Counted from the first letter of the stretch, positions 1 to 6,907 are shown. The stretch: DNA of 14,897 nucleotides from Oscillospiraceae bacterium (GCA_024404215.1 JAKSQI010000020.1:1-14897), one strand, 5' to 3'. Notes: a model not told the origin generated them from the letters alone. Translations and numbers: made by a program.

Positions 1-1
1 C

Positions 2-1045
2 AGCCGCATGACCGGCGAGGAGAAGGTAAGCACCTTCATGACCCCCATTGACAAGCTGATTACTGCCCCTGTCGGAACCAGCCTGAAGGCCGCTAACGAC
101 ATCATCTGGGATCACAAGCTCAACGCTCTGCCCATTATTGACGAGGTCGGCCGCTTGGTCCACATGGTATTCCGTAAAGACTATGACATGCATAAGGAAA
201 ACCCCCTTGAGCTGCTGGACACCAACAAGCAGTACATTGTAGGTGCCGGTATCAACTCCCGCGACTATGCCGAGCGTGTTCCGGCTCTGCTGGCTGCCGG
301 TGCCGATGTTCTCTGCATTGACTCCTCCGAAGGCTTCACCGAATGGCAGAAGCGCACTATTGCCTGGATTCGCGAAAACTACGGTGAAGACGTAAAGGTA
401 GGCGCCGGTAATGTAGTTGATGCCGAAGGCTTCCGTTTCCTGGCAGACTGTGGTGCTGACTTTGTTAAGGTCGGTATCGGCGGCGGTTCCATCTGCATCA
501 CCCGCGAGCAGAAGGGTATCGGCCGCGGCCAGGCCAGCGCCTTGATTGATGTCTGCGCCGAGCGTGACCGTTACTTTGAAGAAACCGGCATTTATGTCCC
601 TGTCTGCTCCGACGGCGGCATTGTTCACGACTACCATTTCGCTTTGGCTTTGGCCATGGGTGCCGACTTCCTCGTGCTGGGCCGTTACTTCGCCCGCTTT
701 GACGAGGCTCCCGGTGCCCGGGTTTCCGTAGGCGGCACCTACATGAAGGAATACTGGGGCGAAGGCTCTGCCCGCGCCAGAAACTGGCAGCGCTACGACA
801 TGGGCGGTGCCAAGAAGATGAGCTTTGTTGAAGGTGTTGACAGCTATGTTCCCTACGCCGGCAGTCTGAAGGATAACGTAGGCCTGACCCTGAGCAAGGT
901 TCGCAGCACTATGTGCAACTGCGGTGCCCTTACCATTCCTGAGCTGCAGAAAAATGCCAAGCTGACCCTGGTATCCGCCACCTCCATCGTTGAGGGCGGT
1001 GCCCATGACGTTGTTTTGAAGGAAAGCAACGCCGCCAAAAACTAA
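2..1045 (+). CDS. guaB: IMP dehydrogenase, C-terminal part (5' end outside window)
   Basis: IMP dehydrogenase oxidises IMP to XMP with NAD+, the first committed step of GMP synthesis. The reading frame is open to the left edge, so about 155 N-terminal residues are missing (family about 500). Counting from the Met at base 8: residues 1-65 are the end of the second CBS domain, followed by the catalytic barrel. The active-site loop is GIGGGSICITREQKGIGRGQ with catalytic Cys163 (bases 494-496). The flap carries the Arg262-Tyr263 pair (in NWQRYD), and the C-terminal STMCNCGALT and EGGAHDV segments are present. The loop after the catalytic Cys differs from the usual bacterial GSICTTR form and matches, from memory, the Tritrichomonas foetus enzyme across nearly the whole length. 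A strong terminator follows at 1116-1146. The family call is near certain. Confidence 0.95.
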   Translation, partial: SRMTGEEKVSTFMTPIDKLITAPVGTSLKAANDIIWDHKLNALPIIDEVGRLVHMVFRKDYDMHKENPLELLDTNKQYIVGAGINSRDYAERVPALLAAGADVLCIDSSEGFTEWQKRTIAWIRENYGEDVKVGAGNVVDAEGFRFLADCGADFVKVGIGGGSICITREQKGIGRGQASALIDVCAERDRYFEETGIYVPVCSDGGIVHDYHFALALAMGADFLVLGRYFARFDEAPGARVSVGGTYMKEYWGEGSARARNWQRYDMGGAKKMSFVEGVDSYVPYAGSLKDNVGLTLSKVRSTMCNCGALTIPELQKNAKLTLVSATSIVEGGAHDVVLKESNAAKN

Positions 1046-1115
1046 GGCCCTATTCCGGCCTGCCTATGCGGCAGCATCCGGGCCGGTCTTATCCCCTTAT
1101 CCCCCACCAATCACC

Positions 1116-1146
1116 GCAGCCTGCCGCCATGGCAGGCTGCTTTTTT
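1116..1146 (+). terminator. Rho-independent terminator after guaB
   Basis: A perfect 10-bp stem (GCAGCCTGCC at 1116-1125, GGCAGGCTGC at 1131-1140) with a 5-nt loop is followed by six T. A second, imperfect hairpin lies just before it (CCGGCC 1055-1060 with GGCCGG 1081-1086, inner TGCC/GGCA). The U-tract ends four bases before the sirtuin ribosome binding site, so this hairpin also sits in any leader of the next gene. Confidence 0.88.
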
Positions 1147-1162
1147 GCGAAAGGAGTTCGCC

Positions 1163-1879
1163 ATGCAAGAGAAAATAGAAACCCTGAAGCAGTGGATTGC
1201 CGAAAGTAACAATGTAGTATTTTTCGGCGGTGCCGGCGTATCCACGGAAAGCGGCATTCCCGACTTTCGCAGTGTGGACGGTCTCTATCACCAACAGTAC
1301 GCCTATCCCCCGGAAACCATTATCAGCCACAGCTTTTTTGAAGCCATGCCGGAAGAATTCTATCGTTTCTACCGGGACAAGCTGATTATCAAGGACGCAC
1401 AGCCCAACATCACCCACCGCAAGCTGGCTGAACTGGAGCAGCAGGGCAAGCTGAAGGCAGTCATTACCCAAAACATTGACGGCCTGCATCAGCTGGCCGG
1501 CAGCAAAACTGTCTGGGAGCTCCACGGCTCCACCCTCCGCAACTACTGTTTGAAGTGTGGCAAGCGCTACGGCACAGAAATATTTGACCGAACCCAGGGG
1601 GTTCCCCATTGCAGCTGCGGCGGCACCATCCGACCGGACGTAGTGCTCTACGAGGAGGGACTGGACGACCATATCGTCAGCGAGGCCATTGCTGCCATTT
1701 CCAGGGCGGATGTACTGATTATCGGCGGTACCTCGCTGGTGGTCTATCCCGCCGCTGGTCTGTTGCGCTACTATAAAGGCAATAAGCTGGTGCTCATCAA
1801 CATGTCCCCCACTTCCATGGACTCTGCCGCAGATTTGCTGATTACCGCCAAGCTGGGTGAGGTCTTCTCTCAGCTGTAA
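1163..1879 (+). CDS. Sir2 family NAD-dependent protein deacylase (sirtuin)
   Basis: A 238-residue sirtuin, which removes acyl groups from lysines using NAD+ and releases nicotinamide and O-acyl-ADP-ribose. The NAD-binding motif GAGVSTESGIPDFRS is at 23-37, QNIDGLHQ at 103-110 and catalytic His121 in ELHGS. Zinc ligands are Cys129 and Cys132, then Cys150 and Cys152. Length and order match the single-domain bacterial class typified by Thermotoga Sir2. The ATG at 1163 is chosen because AAGGAG (1151-1156) lies six bases upstream; the in-frame TTG at 1145 falls inside the terminator T-tract. No promoter is visible between the terminator and the gene, so expression may need read-through from guaB or a promoter upstream of the hairpin. 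Which acyl group it removes cannot be told from sequence. Confidence 0.93.
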   Translation: MQEKIETLKQWIAESNNVVFFGGAGVSTESGIPDFRSVDGLYHQQYAYPPETIISHSFFEAMPEEFYRFYRDKLIIKDAQPNITHRKLAELEQQGKLKAVITQNIDGLHQLAGSKTVWELHGSTLRNYCLKCGKRYGTEIFDRTQGVPHCSCGGTIRPDVVLYEEGLDDHIVSEAIAAISRADVLIIGGTSLVVYPAAGLLRYYKGNKLVLINMSPTSMDSAADLLITAKLGEVFSQL

Positions 1880-1979
1880 GACCCTCCTCCGCGCTTCAAA
1901 GCTTCCTCGGATTTCGGCAAGCAATCTCCCCGGGTTACAGCATATGTACTTCCCGAATTACAGCACTGCTGCTCTCCCC

Positions 1980-2018
1980 CTCCTCTTCCCGGGGCCTTTC
2001 AGGCCCTGGGAAGAGGAG
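1980..2018. repeat. Long hairpin in convergent gap, no T-tract
   Basis: A 17-bp stem (1980-1996 with 2002-2018, one G-T pair) around a 5-nt loop TTTCA. Neither side has a run of T, so it is not a classical terminator. The rest of the gap (1880-1979 and 2019-2129) shows no convincing gene or promoter. Confidence 0.6.
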
Positions 2019-2129
2019 AAGCAGAGCAACGGAACACCTCAAGCCGTTCGTTTCTTGCCGATTCCCCAGCTTTCACACGACAGAACACGTTGCCGTGCTT
2101 TAAGCTTAAGAAGCCTATTCTCTACAACA

Positions 2130-2165
2130 CAGAATCCCGGGCTGCCGCAGCAGCCCGGGATTCTG
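2130..2165. terminator. Perfect 16-bp hairpin between sirtuin and htpG, likely bidirectional terminator
   Basis: CAGAATCCCGGGCTGC (2130-2145) pairs perfectly with GCAGCCCGGGATTCTG (2150-2165) around loop CGCA. It lies 12 bases past the htpG stop and between convergent genes. The trailing T content is modest on both strands (TTCTGTTTAT on plus, ATTCTGTGTTGT on minus), so it is a plausible rather than textbook terminator. Confidence 0.7.
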
Positions 2166-2176
2166 TTTATATTCGC

Positions 2177-4099
2177 TTATTTCATCAGCTTGCAAAGCAG
2201 ACGATTGAACTCAGCGGTATCCTCCAAAGGAATACCTGCAGCCAGAACTGCCATACCATAGAGCAGGCGAGCGTAATCGGCTGCCTTCTCCCGATCCTCC
2301 TCAAAGGCCTTCTTCAATGAAGCAAAGGCTTCGTGGTCGGGATTGATTTCCAGCACCCGCTCAGCCTTCATCACCTGGCCACCGGCAACAGCCTCAGGCA
2401 GGCTGGCAAAGTAGCGTTCCATTTCCAGAGAAATGCCGCCCTGAGTGGTGAGGCATACGGCGCCGGAAACCAGCTTATGGGAAATGACGCAGGCAGCCAG
2501 CTTACCCTCCAGAGCCTCCTTGACGAAGGTAAGCAGCTCCTTGTTGCCGGCCTCAGCCCCCTCTGCTTTTTGCTTTTCCTCCGCTGGCTCCAGGCCGAGC
2601 TCCTCGGCATTTACCGAGCAGAAGCTCTTTTCACCGTAACCCGTCAGCATGTTCATGAGGAATTCATCAATGTTATCGGTCAGCAGCAGAATATCATAGC
2701 CCTTGGCACGGATGCGCTCGGTCTGGGGCAGGGCGGACAGGGCAGCCACCGATTCACCGGCAGCAAAGTAAATAAACTTCTGATCCTCGCCCATAGCCTC
2801 GGTATAATCCTTGAGGGTTATGAAGCTTTCCTTTTCCGCGGACCAGAACATGAGCAGATCCTGCAGCTGATCCTTGTTGCCGCCATAGGCATTCAGCACG
2901 GCATACTTGAACTGCAGCCCAAAGGCCTGATAGAACTTGGTGTACTTCTCTCGGTCGTTCTCCACCAGCTTCAGCAGCTCATTGCGGATTTTCTTTTCAA
3001 TGCTATTGGCAATGACTTTCAGCTGGCGGTCATGCTGCAGCAGCTCACGAGAAATGTTCAGAGACAGATCGGGAGACTCAACCACACCACGGACAAAACG
3101 GAACTGGTCCGGCAGCAGGGCATCACAGTGCTCCATAATCATAACGCCGGAGGAATAGAGCTGGAGACCAGCTTCATAGTCCTTGGAGTAGTAATTATTG
3201 GGAGCAGCCGCCGGAACAAAGAGCATGGCCTTATAGCTGACCGTGCCCTCGGCGCTGACACGGATAACGGCAGCCGGGTCTTCAAAATCATAGAACTGCT
3301 TTTTGTAGAATTCCTTGCAGTCATCCTCGGTAACCTCATTTTTGGGCCGCTGCCAAATGGGAACCCGGCTGTTGATAACCTCGTTCTCGGTATAGTCCTG
3401 CCATTCCTTTTTCTTGGTGCCGTCTTCCTTCAGTTCCTCGGTTTCTACATAGCGGCTCTTGGTAACATCCATATAGATAGGCCAGCGAACATAGTCGGAA
3501 TACTTTTTCACCAGGCTGCTGAGGGTGTTATTATCCAGATACTCGGAATACTCCGCTTCCTCGGTATCCTCCTTGATAGTCATGATAACATCGGTACCCC
3601 AGGTATCACGGCTGCCGGCCTTGATGGTGTAGCCGTCGGCCCCGGTAGATTCCCAGATATTGGCCTCGGCCTCTCCATAGGCGCGGGATACCACTGTCAC
3701 CTTGGAAGCAATCATAAAGGCAGAATAGAAGCCAACACCGAACTGGCCGATTATATCCAGAGCCTTTTCAGCGGTATCGGTATTGTCCTTCTTGAACTGG
3801 AGGGAGCCGCTCTTGGCAATAACACCCAAATTCTGTTCCATCTCGGCAGCGGTCATGCCGATGCCGTTGTCTGATACAGTAATCTGCCCCAACTCCGGGT
3901 CCACCTTGATGTCAATGCGGAAATCATCCCTGTTCAGGCCGATTTTGTCATCCGTCAGCGCTGCATAGCAAAGCTTATCGATAGCATCGGATGCATTGGA
4001 GATGATTTCACGCAGAAAAATCTCACGATTGGTATAAATAGAATTAATCATCAAATCCAAAAGCCGTTTGCTTTCGGCTTTAAACTGTTTTTTAGCCAT
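2177..4099 (-). CDS. htpG: Hsp90 family molecular chaperone HtpG
   Basis: A 640-residue bacterial Hsp90, an ATP-driven cytoplasmic chaperone that acts as a dimer late in client folding. The N-terminal GHKL ATPase shows Glu31 and Asn35 (EIISNASDAIDKL), Asp77 in SDNGIGM and the lid motif GQFGVGFYSAFM at 118-129. The middle domain has SLNISRELLQHD, and a C-terminal dimerisation domain follows. Length is normal for bacterial HtpG, with no long charged linker. The start at 4099 has GGAGG (4107-4111) seven bases upstream; the longer in-frame start at 4141 lies inside the CIRCE operator and is rejected. The gene stands alone, with its own promoter, CIRCE element and terminators on both sides, and is probably under HrcA heat-shock control. 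Confidence 0.97.
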   Translation of the reverse strand: MAKKQFKAESKRLLDLMINSIYTNREIFLREIISNASDAIDKLCYAALTDDKIGLNRDDFRIDIKVDPELGQITVSDNGIGMTAAEMEQNLGVIAKSGSLQFKKDNTDTAEKALDIIGQFGVGFYSAFMIASKVTVVSRAYGEAEANIWESTGADGYTIKAGSRDTWGTDVIMTIKEDTEEAEYSEYLDNNTLSSLVKKYSDYVRWPIYMDVTKSRYVETEELKEDGTKKKEWQDYTENEVINSRVPIWQRPKNEVTEDDCKEFYKKQFYDFEDPAAVIRVSAEGTVSYKAMLFVPAAAPNNYYSKDYEAGLQLYSSGVMIMEHCDALLPDQFRFVRGVVESPDLSLNISRELLQHDRQLKVIANSIEKKIRNELLKLVENDREKYTKFYQAFGLQFKYAVLNAYGGNKDQLQDLLMFWSAEKESFITLKDYTEAMGEDQKFIYFAAGESVAALSALPQTERIRAKGYDILLLTDNIDEFLMNMLTGYGEKSFCSVNAEELGLEPAEEKQKAEGAEAGNKELLTFVKEALEGKLAACVISHKLVSGAVCLTTQGGISLEMERYFASLPEAVAGGQVMKAERVLEINPDHEAFASLKKAFEEDREKAADYARLLYGMAVLAAGIPLEDTAEFNRLLCKLMK

Positions 4100-4134
4100 G
4101 GTATTTCCTCCCATTTCAAATGTAATCTGCAATT

Positions 4135-4161
4135 TTAGCACTCTCTAACCAAGAGTGCTAA
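4135..4161 (-). promoter_or_regulatory. CIRCE operator (HrcA-binding site) of htpG
   Basis: TTAGCACTC-N9-GAGTGCTAA, an exact match to the CIRCE consensus, is bound by the heat-shock repressor HrcA in Firmicutes. It begins three bases downstream of the predicted -10 box, covering the expected transcription start and the untranslated leader. Confidence 0.95.
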
Positions 4162-4164
4162 ATC

Positions 4165-4193
4165 ATGGTAACACTCTGTTTCTCTTCTGTCAA
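4165..4193 (-). promoter_or_regulatory. Sigma-A type promoter of htpG
   Basis: On the minus strand, a consensus -35 TTGACA (4193-4188), a 17-base spacer and a -10 TACCAT (4170-4165, 4 of 6). The CIRCE operator follows at once, the expected layout for HrcA repression. Confidence 0.75.
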
Positions 4194-4212
4194 GAGAGCT
4201 TTTATGAAATAA

Positions 4213-4251
4213 CTGTAAAAAGGCAGCACTCATGGTGCCGCCTTTTTACAG
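4213..4251. terminator. Terminator between EIIC-like gene and htpG promoter
   Basis: A 17-bp stem with one mismatch (4213-4229 with 4235-4251) around a 5-nt loop. The arms hold A5 and T5 runs, so it can end transcription in either direction. It insulates htpG from the upstream EIIC-like gene on the same strand. Confidence 0.8.
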
Positions 4252-4273
4252 GAAATATCTATGAAAAAGTTCA

Positions 4274-5359
4274 TTAATCCAGCTTTAGGTCGCCTTCCTT
4301 AATCCAGCCCAGCTTACGCTCAGCCAAGCCAAAGAGCCAGGTCAGCAGACCGGGAAGAATAAAGCAAATGAGAACCAGGCCAATCCAGTCCATGGCCGTA
4401 ATGGCGGCCTTGGCACCGGAAGCTACATCGTTCATCCAGCCGGTGTACACGCCGATCTGTCCAACCAGACCGCAGGTTCCCATGCCGGAGGATACGGCTG
4501 CGCCATTCATTTCCAATTTAAACACACAGGTGGCCAGAGGGCCGGTAATGGCAGAGGCCAGAGTGGGAGCAATCCAGATTCTGGGGTTCTTCACAATATT
4601 GGGCATCTGCAGCATAGAGGTACCGATACCCTGGCTGACCAGACCGCCCCAGCGATTCTCGCGGAAGCTCATAATGGCAAAGCCAACCATCTGAGCACAG
4701 CAGCCGGCTACAGCAGCGCCGCCGGCCAGGCCGGTAAGCCCAAAAGCCGCGCAGATAGCAGCGGAAGAAATGGGCAAGGTAAGCGCAATGCCCACCAAAA
4801 CGGACACCAGAATGCCCATAAGGAAAGGACGAAGCACAGTGGCCAGCTTAATCAGTTTGCCCACATAGCTGGCAGCCTCACCAATAGGGGCTGCAATCAG
4901 GATGGCGACACCAACACCTACCAAAATAGTAACAATGGGAGTAACCAGAATATCTACCTTGGTCTCCTTGGAAACAGCTTTGCCGAATTCCGCAGCAATA
5001 ATGGCAACCACAAAAACCGCCAAAGGCCCGCCGGCGCCACCCAGCATATTGGTGGCATATCCAACCGGTATCAGGGAGAAGAGAACTAAATTCGGCGCTC
5101 CCAAAGCATAGCCGATAGCGGCTGCCATGGCCGGCCCGCTCATGGCAGAGGCAAAACCGCCAATGGTCAGTTCATTGGGACCGAAGGTCTGTGTGAAGAG
5201 ACCTATACCTAAAGTCCCTAAAGTATTAAAGATAGTGCCAATAAGAAGAGAGCAGAACAAGCCCTGCGCCATGGCTCCCAAAGCAGACACTCCGTAGCGG
5301 TGCAGGGAGAAAACAATGTTTTTCCGTTTAAGGAAGGCTGCAAATTTTGATTGTTTCAT
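4274..5359 (-). CDS. PTS EIIC-like / PfoR-family membrane protein, candidate niacin transporter
   Basis: A 361-residue, very hydrophobic protein with about eight to ten membrane segments. It resembles the EIIC-type family that includes Clostridium perfringens PfoR (often called PTS sugar transporter subunit IIC): ETKVDILVTP at 132-141, PISSAAI near 196-202 and GMGTCGLVGQ at 292-301 look like conserved elements. No EIIA, EIIB or sugar enzyme gene is nearby, so phosphotransferase coupling is not supported. The start at 5359 has GGAGG (5368-5372) eight bases upstream; the in-frame TTG at 5374 falls within that site. The gene lies downstream of niaR on the same strand but has its own promoter, overlapped by a NiaR-type palindrome. 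From this I infer repression when niacin is plentiful and a role in uptake of niacin or a related NAD precursor. Family call good; substrate is inference. Confidence 0.82.
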   Translation of the reverse strand: MKQSKFAAFLKRKNIVFSLHRYGVSALGAMAQGLFCSLLIGTIFNTLGTLGIGLFTQTFGPNELTIGGFASAMSGPAMAAAIGYALGAPNLVLFSLIPVGYATNMLGGAGGPLAVFVVAIIAAEFGKAVSKETKVDILVTPIVTILVGVGVAILIAAPIGEAASYVGKLIKLATVLRPFLMGILVSVLVGIALTLPISSAAICAAFGLTGLAGGAAVAGCCAQMVGFAIMSFRENRWGGLVSQGIGTSMLQMPNIVKNPRIWIAPTLASAITGPLATCVFKLEMNGAAVSSGMGTCGLVGQIGVYTGWMNDVASGAKAAITAMDWIGLVLICFILPGLLTWLFGLAERKLGWIKEGDLKLD

Positions 5360-5392
5360 TCTCGTGACCTCCAAAAAGAAGTAAGAAACACT

Positions 5393-5420
5393 AGGTGTCT
5401 TGACACCTGTTCTGACACCT
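5393..5420 (-). promoter_or_regulatory. NiaR-type operator: palindrome plus extra half-site
   Basis: AGGTGTCTTGACACCT (5393-5408) has perfect 7-base arms around TT. A further half-site TGACACCT lies at 5413-5420, repeating the half at 5401-5408 with a 12-base step and touching the -10 box. It agrees with my recollection of the Firmicutes NiaR motif. Together the sites cover the expected transcription start, as a repressor site should. Confidence 0.8.
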
Positions 5421-5448
5421 ATTATACATAGACTGTCTCTTCTGTCAA
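5421..5448 (-). promoter_or_regulatory. Sigma-A promoter of the EIIC-like gene
   Basis: A perfect -35 TTGACA (5448-5443), a 16-base spacer and a perfect -10 TATAAT (5426-5421). Both boxes are consensus, so the promoter should be strong unless repressed by the adjoining operator. Confidence 0.85.
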
Positions 5449-5482
5449 GCCATTCCTTCTATCTTGCGAAAATAGCAAAATA

Positions 5483-5509
5483 GAAAAGAGGGAGTCCTAA
5501 GACCCCCTC
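5483..5509 (-). terminator. Rho-independent terminator after niaR
   Basis: On the minus strand, GAGGGGGTC, loop TTAG and GACTCCCTC (one G-U pair), followed by TTTTC. It lies seven bases past the niaR stop and separates niaR from the promoter of the EIIC-like gene. Confidence 0.82.
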
Positions 5510-5515
5510 GGCTGC

Positions 5516-6034
5516 TTATATGGTTTCATCCACCAAAAAGCCCCCCTGCCGCAGGGCTTCCAAAGCCATGCGATAATGGGCTTCATCCGGACAAGTCAGG
5601 GTATGCAGGTGAATGCCGTTCGTCAAATCCGACAAGGGCTTGGCCTCATTGGCCTGAACCCTTTCCATGAATTGGCGGATGTCATAACGACTGGAAATGC
5701 TCAGCCGGCCAGTCAGTTGGCCGTAAACCGGATGCTCGACAATGACATCCTCTACCGTACAGCCGCTGTCCACAATCAGACTCAGCTCCCTCTCCATATC
5801 CTCCGGCGAATGGCTGCAGGCCAAAGTTTTCTTCAGTCCCTTATCACCGCCGGCTAAAACATAGCCCCGGGGAGTAGCAATGATTTCCTCCCCGCCAACC
5901 CGGAGCAGGGCCACATCCCCAACAATAATCTGGCGGCTGACGGAAAACTCGGCAGCCAGTTTGGAGGCTGGCAAGGGTTCCCCGGATTGCTGCAGCCGTT
6001 GCAGAATTCCCATTCTACGTTCTTTTGCCTCCAT
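5516..6034 (-). CDS. niaR: Niacin-responsive transcriptional repressor NiaR (YrxA type, 3H domain)
   Basis: A 172-residue DNA-binding repressor of NAD biosynthesis and niacin salvage genes, with niacin as co-repressor. An N-terminal winged helix spans about 8-58 (recognition region SVSRQIIVGDVALLR, 31-45). The C-terminal 3H domain follows with His75, Glu83, His101 in VEHPVYGQLTG, and His142 and His144 in GIHLHTLTCPDE. His75, Glu83, His142 and His144 correspond to the metal ligands I recall from the Thermotoga NiaR structure. The segments HPVYG-LT and HLHTLT-PDE match Bacillus subtilis YrxA closely. The start at 6034 has AGGAGGT (6043-6049) eight bases upstream. No NiaR-type palindrome lies before niaR itself, but a clear one controls the next gene, so the EIIC-like gene is probably a direct target. 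Confidence 0.93.
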   Translation of the reverse strand: MEAKERRMGILQRLQQSGEPLPASKLAAEFSVSRQIIVGDVALLRVGGEEIIATPRGYVLAGGDKGLKKTLACSHSPEDMERELSLIVDSGCTVEDVIVEHPVYGQLTGRLSISSRYDIRQFMERVQANEAKPLSDLTNGIHLHTLTCPDEAHYRMALEALRQGGFLVDETI

Positions 6035-6069
6035 AACACATGACCTCCTGCCTGCTGTTTTACTATCGT

Positions 6070-6098
6070 ATTATAGCAGAGGACTCTTTCCTTCGCAA
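6070..6098 (-). promoter_or_regulatory. Promoter of niaR
   Basis: On the minus strand, -35 TTGCGA (6098-6093), a 17-base spacer and a perfect -10 TATAAT (6075-6070) preceded by TGC, an extended -10. No AGGTGTC-type half-site is seen nearby. Confidence 0.7.
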
Positions 6099-6163
6099 CC
6101 GTTGGCACAACCTTCTCCAATTTCTCTTTTTTGCTTTTTCTCTTTCCACTTCCACCGGAGTTG

Positions 6164-6172
6164 TGATAAAAT
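6164..6172 (+). promoter_or_regulatory. Possible extended -10 for the YczE-like gene
   Basis: TGATAAAAT fits a TGn-plus-TAAAAT extended -10, 32 bases before the chosen start at 6204. No good -35 is visible 16-18 bases upstream, so this is tentative. Confidence 0.35.
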
Positions 6173-6203
6173 GGACAAGATTAACGAAAGAGGAGTTGCT
6201 CAT

Positions 6204-6896
6204 ATGACTGCAAAGAAAAAGCTTACCCGTTGGGTTGTGTACATCATTGGCATGATTATCCTGGCCCTTGGCCTCAGTCTCAACACTCAGGTCAATCTGG
6301 GTGTTGCTACCATCATTTCCGTATCTGAAACCTACCACCTGATTACCGGTGTTGACAAGGCCGACGCCACCCTCTACCTTTTCATCCTTTTGGTTATCAT
6401 TCAGGTTATTGTACATCTGATTCGCAAGCAGTACAAAGCCATCATCACCGATGTGCTCCAGGTTCCCCTCAGCATTGTGTTCACCCGCTTCATGAAGCTG
6501 TATTTCTACATCATTCCTGATTTCAAGGTAGACATGGCCGGCAGCTGGCTGGGTTCCGTTCCCGCCCGGCTGTTCTTTCTCATGATTGCCATCATCTGCA
6601 CCGGCATCGGTGCCGCTACCACCTTGAACATGCGGCTGGTTCCCAACCCCGGTGACGGCATGGTTCAGACGGTGGCTGACTGCATCGGCAAGGGTGTGGG
6701 CTTTTCAAAAAACTGCGTAGACCTCTGCTGCGTCTGCATTTCCTGCATCATGGGTTTGATTTTCCTGGGCGGCATTCCCTCCAGCGTGAACATCGGCACC
6801 CTATGTGCCATGCTGCTCACCGGCCGGGTAATTTATTTCTTTAACAAGCTGACCCGGGAAAAAATGCTTCGTGCCACCGGCATGGATCAGCAATAA
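6204..6896 (+). CDS. YczE/DUF6198-like integral membrane protein
   Basis: A 230-residue membrane protein with about six hydrophobic segments (roughly 11-28, 56-73, 82-100, 120-140, 172-190 and 195-213). The motif VPNPGDGMVQTVAD (146-159) between segments four and five is reminiscent of the YczE/YitT-like families of Firmicutes, whose function is poorly known. Segment five is unusually rich in cysteine (four Cys in 171-178, another at 181). The start at 6204 is preferred because AGGAG (6191-6195) is eight bases upstream; the in-frame ATG at 6171 overlaps a possible -10 box. The gene diverges from niaR and has a strong terminator behind it. No substrate can be assigned. A link to niacin is possible only by position, and no NiaR site is present here. 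Confidence 0.8.
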   Translation: MTAKKKLTRWVVYIIGMIILALGLSLNTQVNLGVATIISVSETYHLITGVDKADATLYLFILLVIIQVIVHLIRKQYKAIITDVLQVPLSIVFTRFMKLYFYIIPDFKVDMAGSWLGSVPARLFFLMIAIICTGIGAATTLNMRLVPNPGDGMVQTVADCIGKGVGFSKNCVDLCCVCISCIMGLIFLGGIPSSVNIGTLCAMLLTGRVIYFFNKLTREKMLRATGMDQQ

Positions 6897-6907
6897 GCCT
6901 CTACGAG

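Noticed and set aside
1857..2320. Two overlapping plus-strand frames (134 and 76 codons) in the sirtuin-htpG gap
   Set aside because: They run through both hairpins and into the htpG 3' end, have no good ribosome binding site and show no domain.
2333..3874. 513-codon plus-strand open frame opposite htpG
   Set aside because: It is antisense to a clear Hsp90, its translation has no recognisable domain, and it arises from the third-base pattern of htpG.
4274..5359. Sugar-specific PTS permease as the role of the EIIC-like gene
   Set aside because: No EIIA, EIIB, HPr-linked or sugar-catabolic gene is nearby, and the control region points to niacin instead.
6171..6203. Upstream ATG extending the YczE-like protein by 11 residues
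   Set aside because: The ATG overlaps a possible -10 box and has a poorer ribosome binding site than the ATG at 6204.
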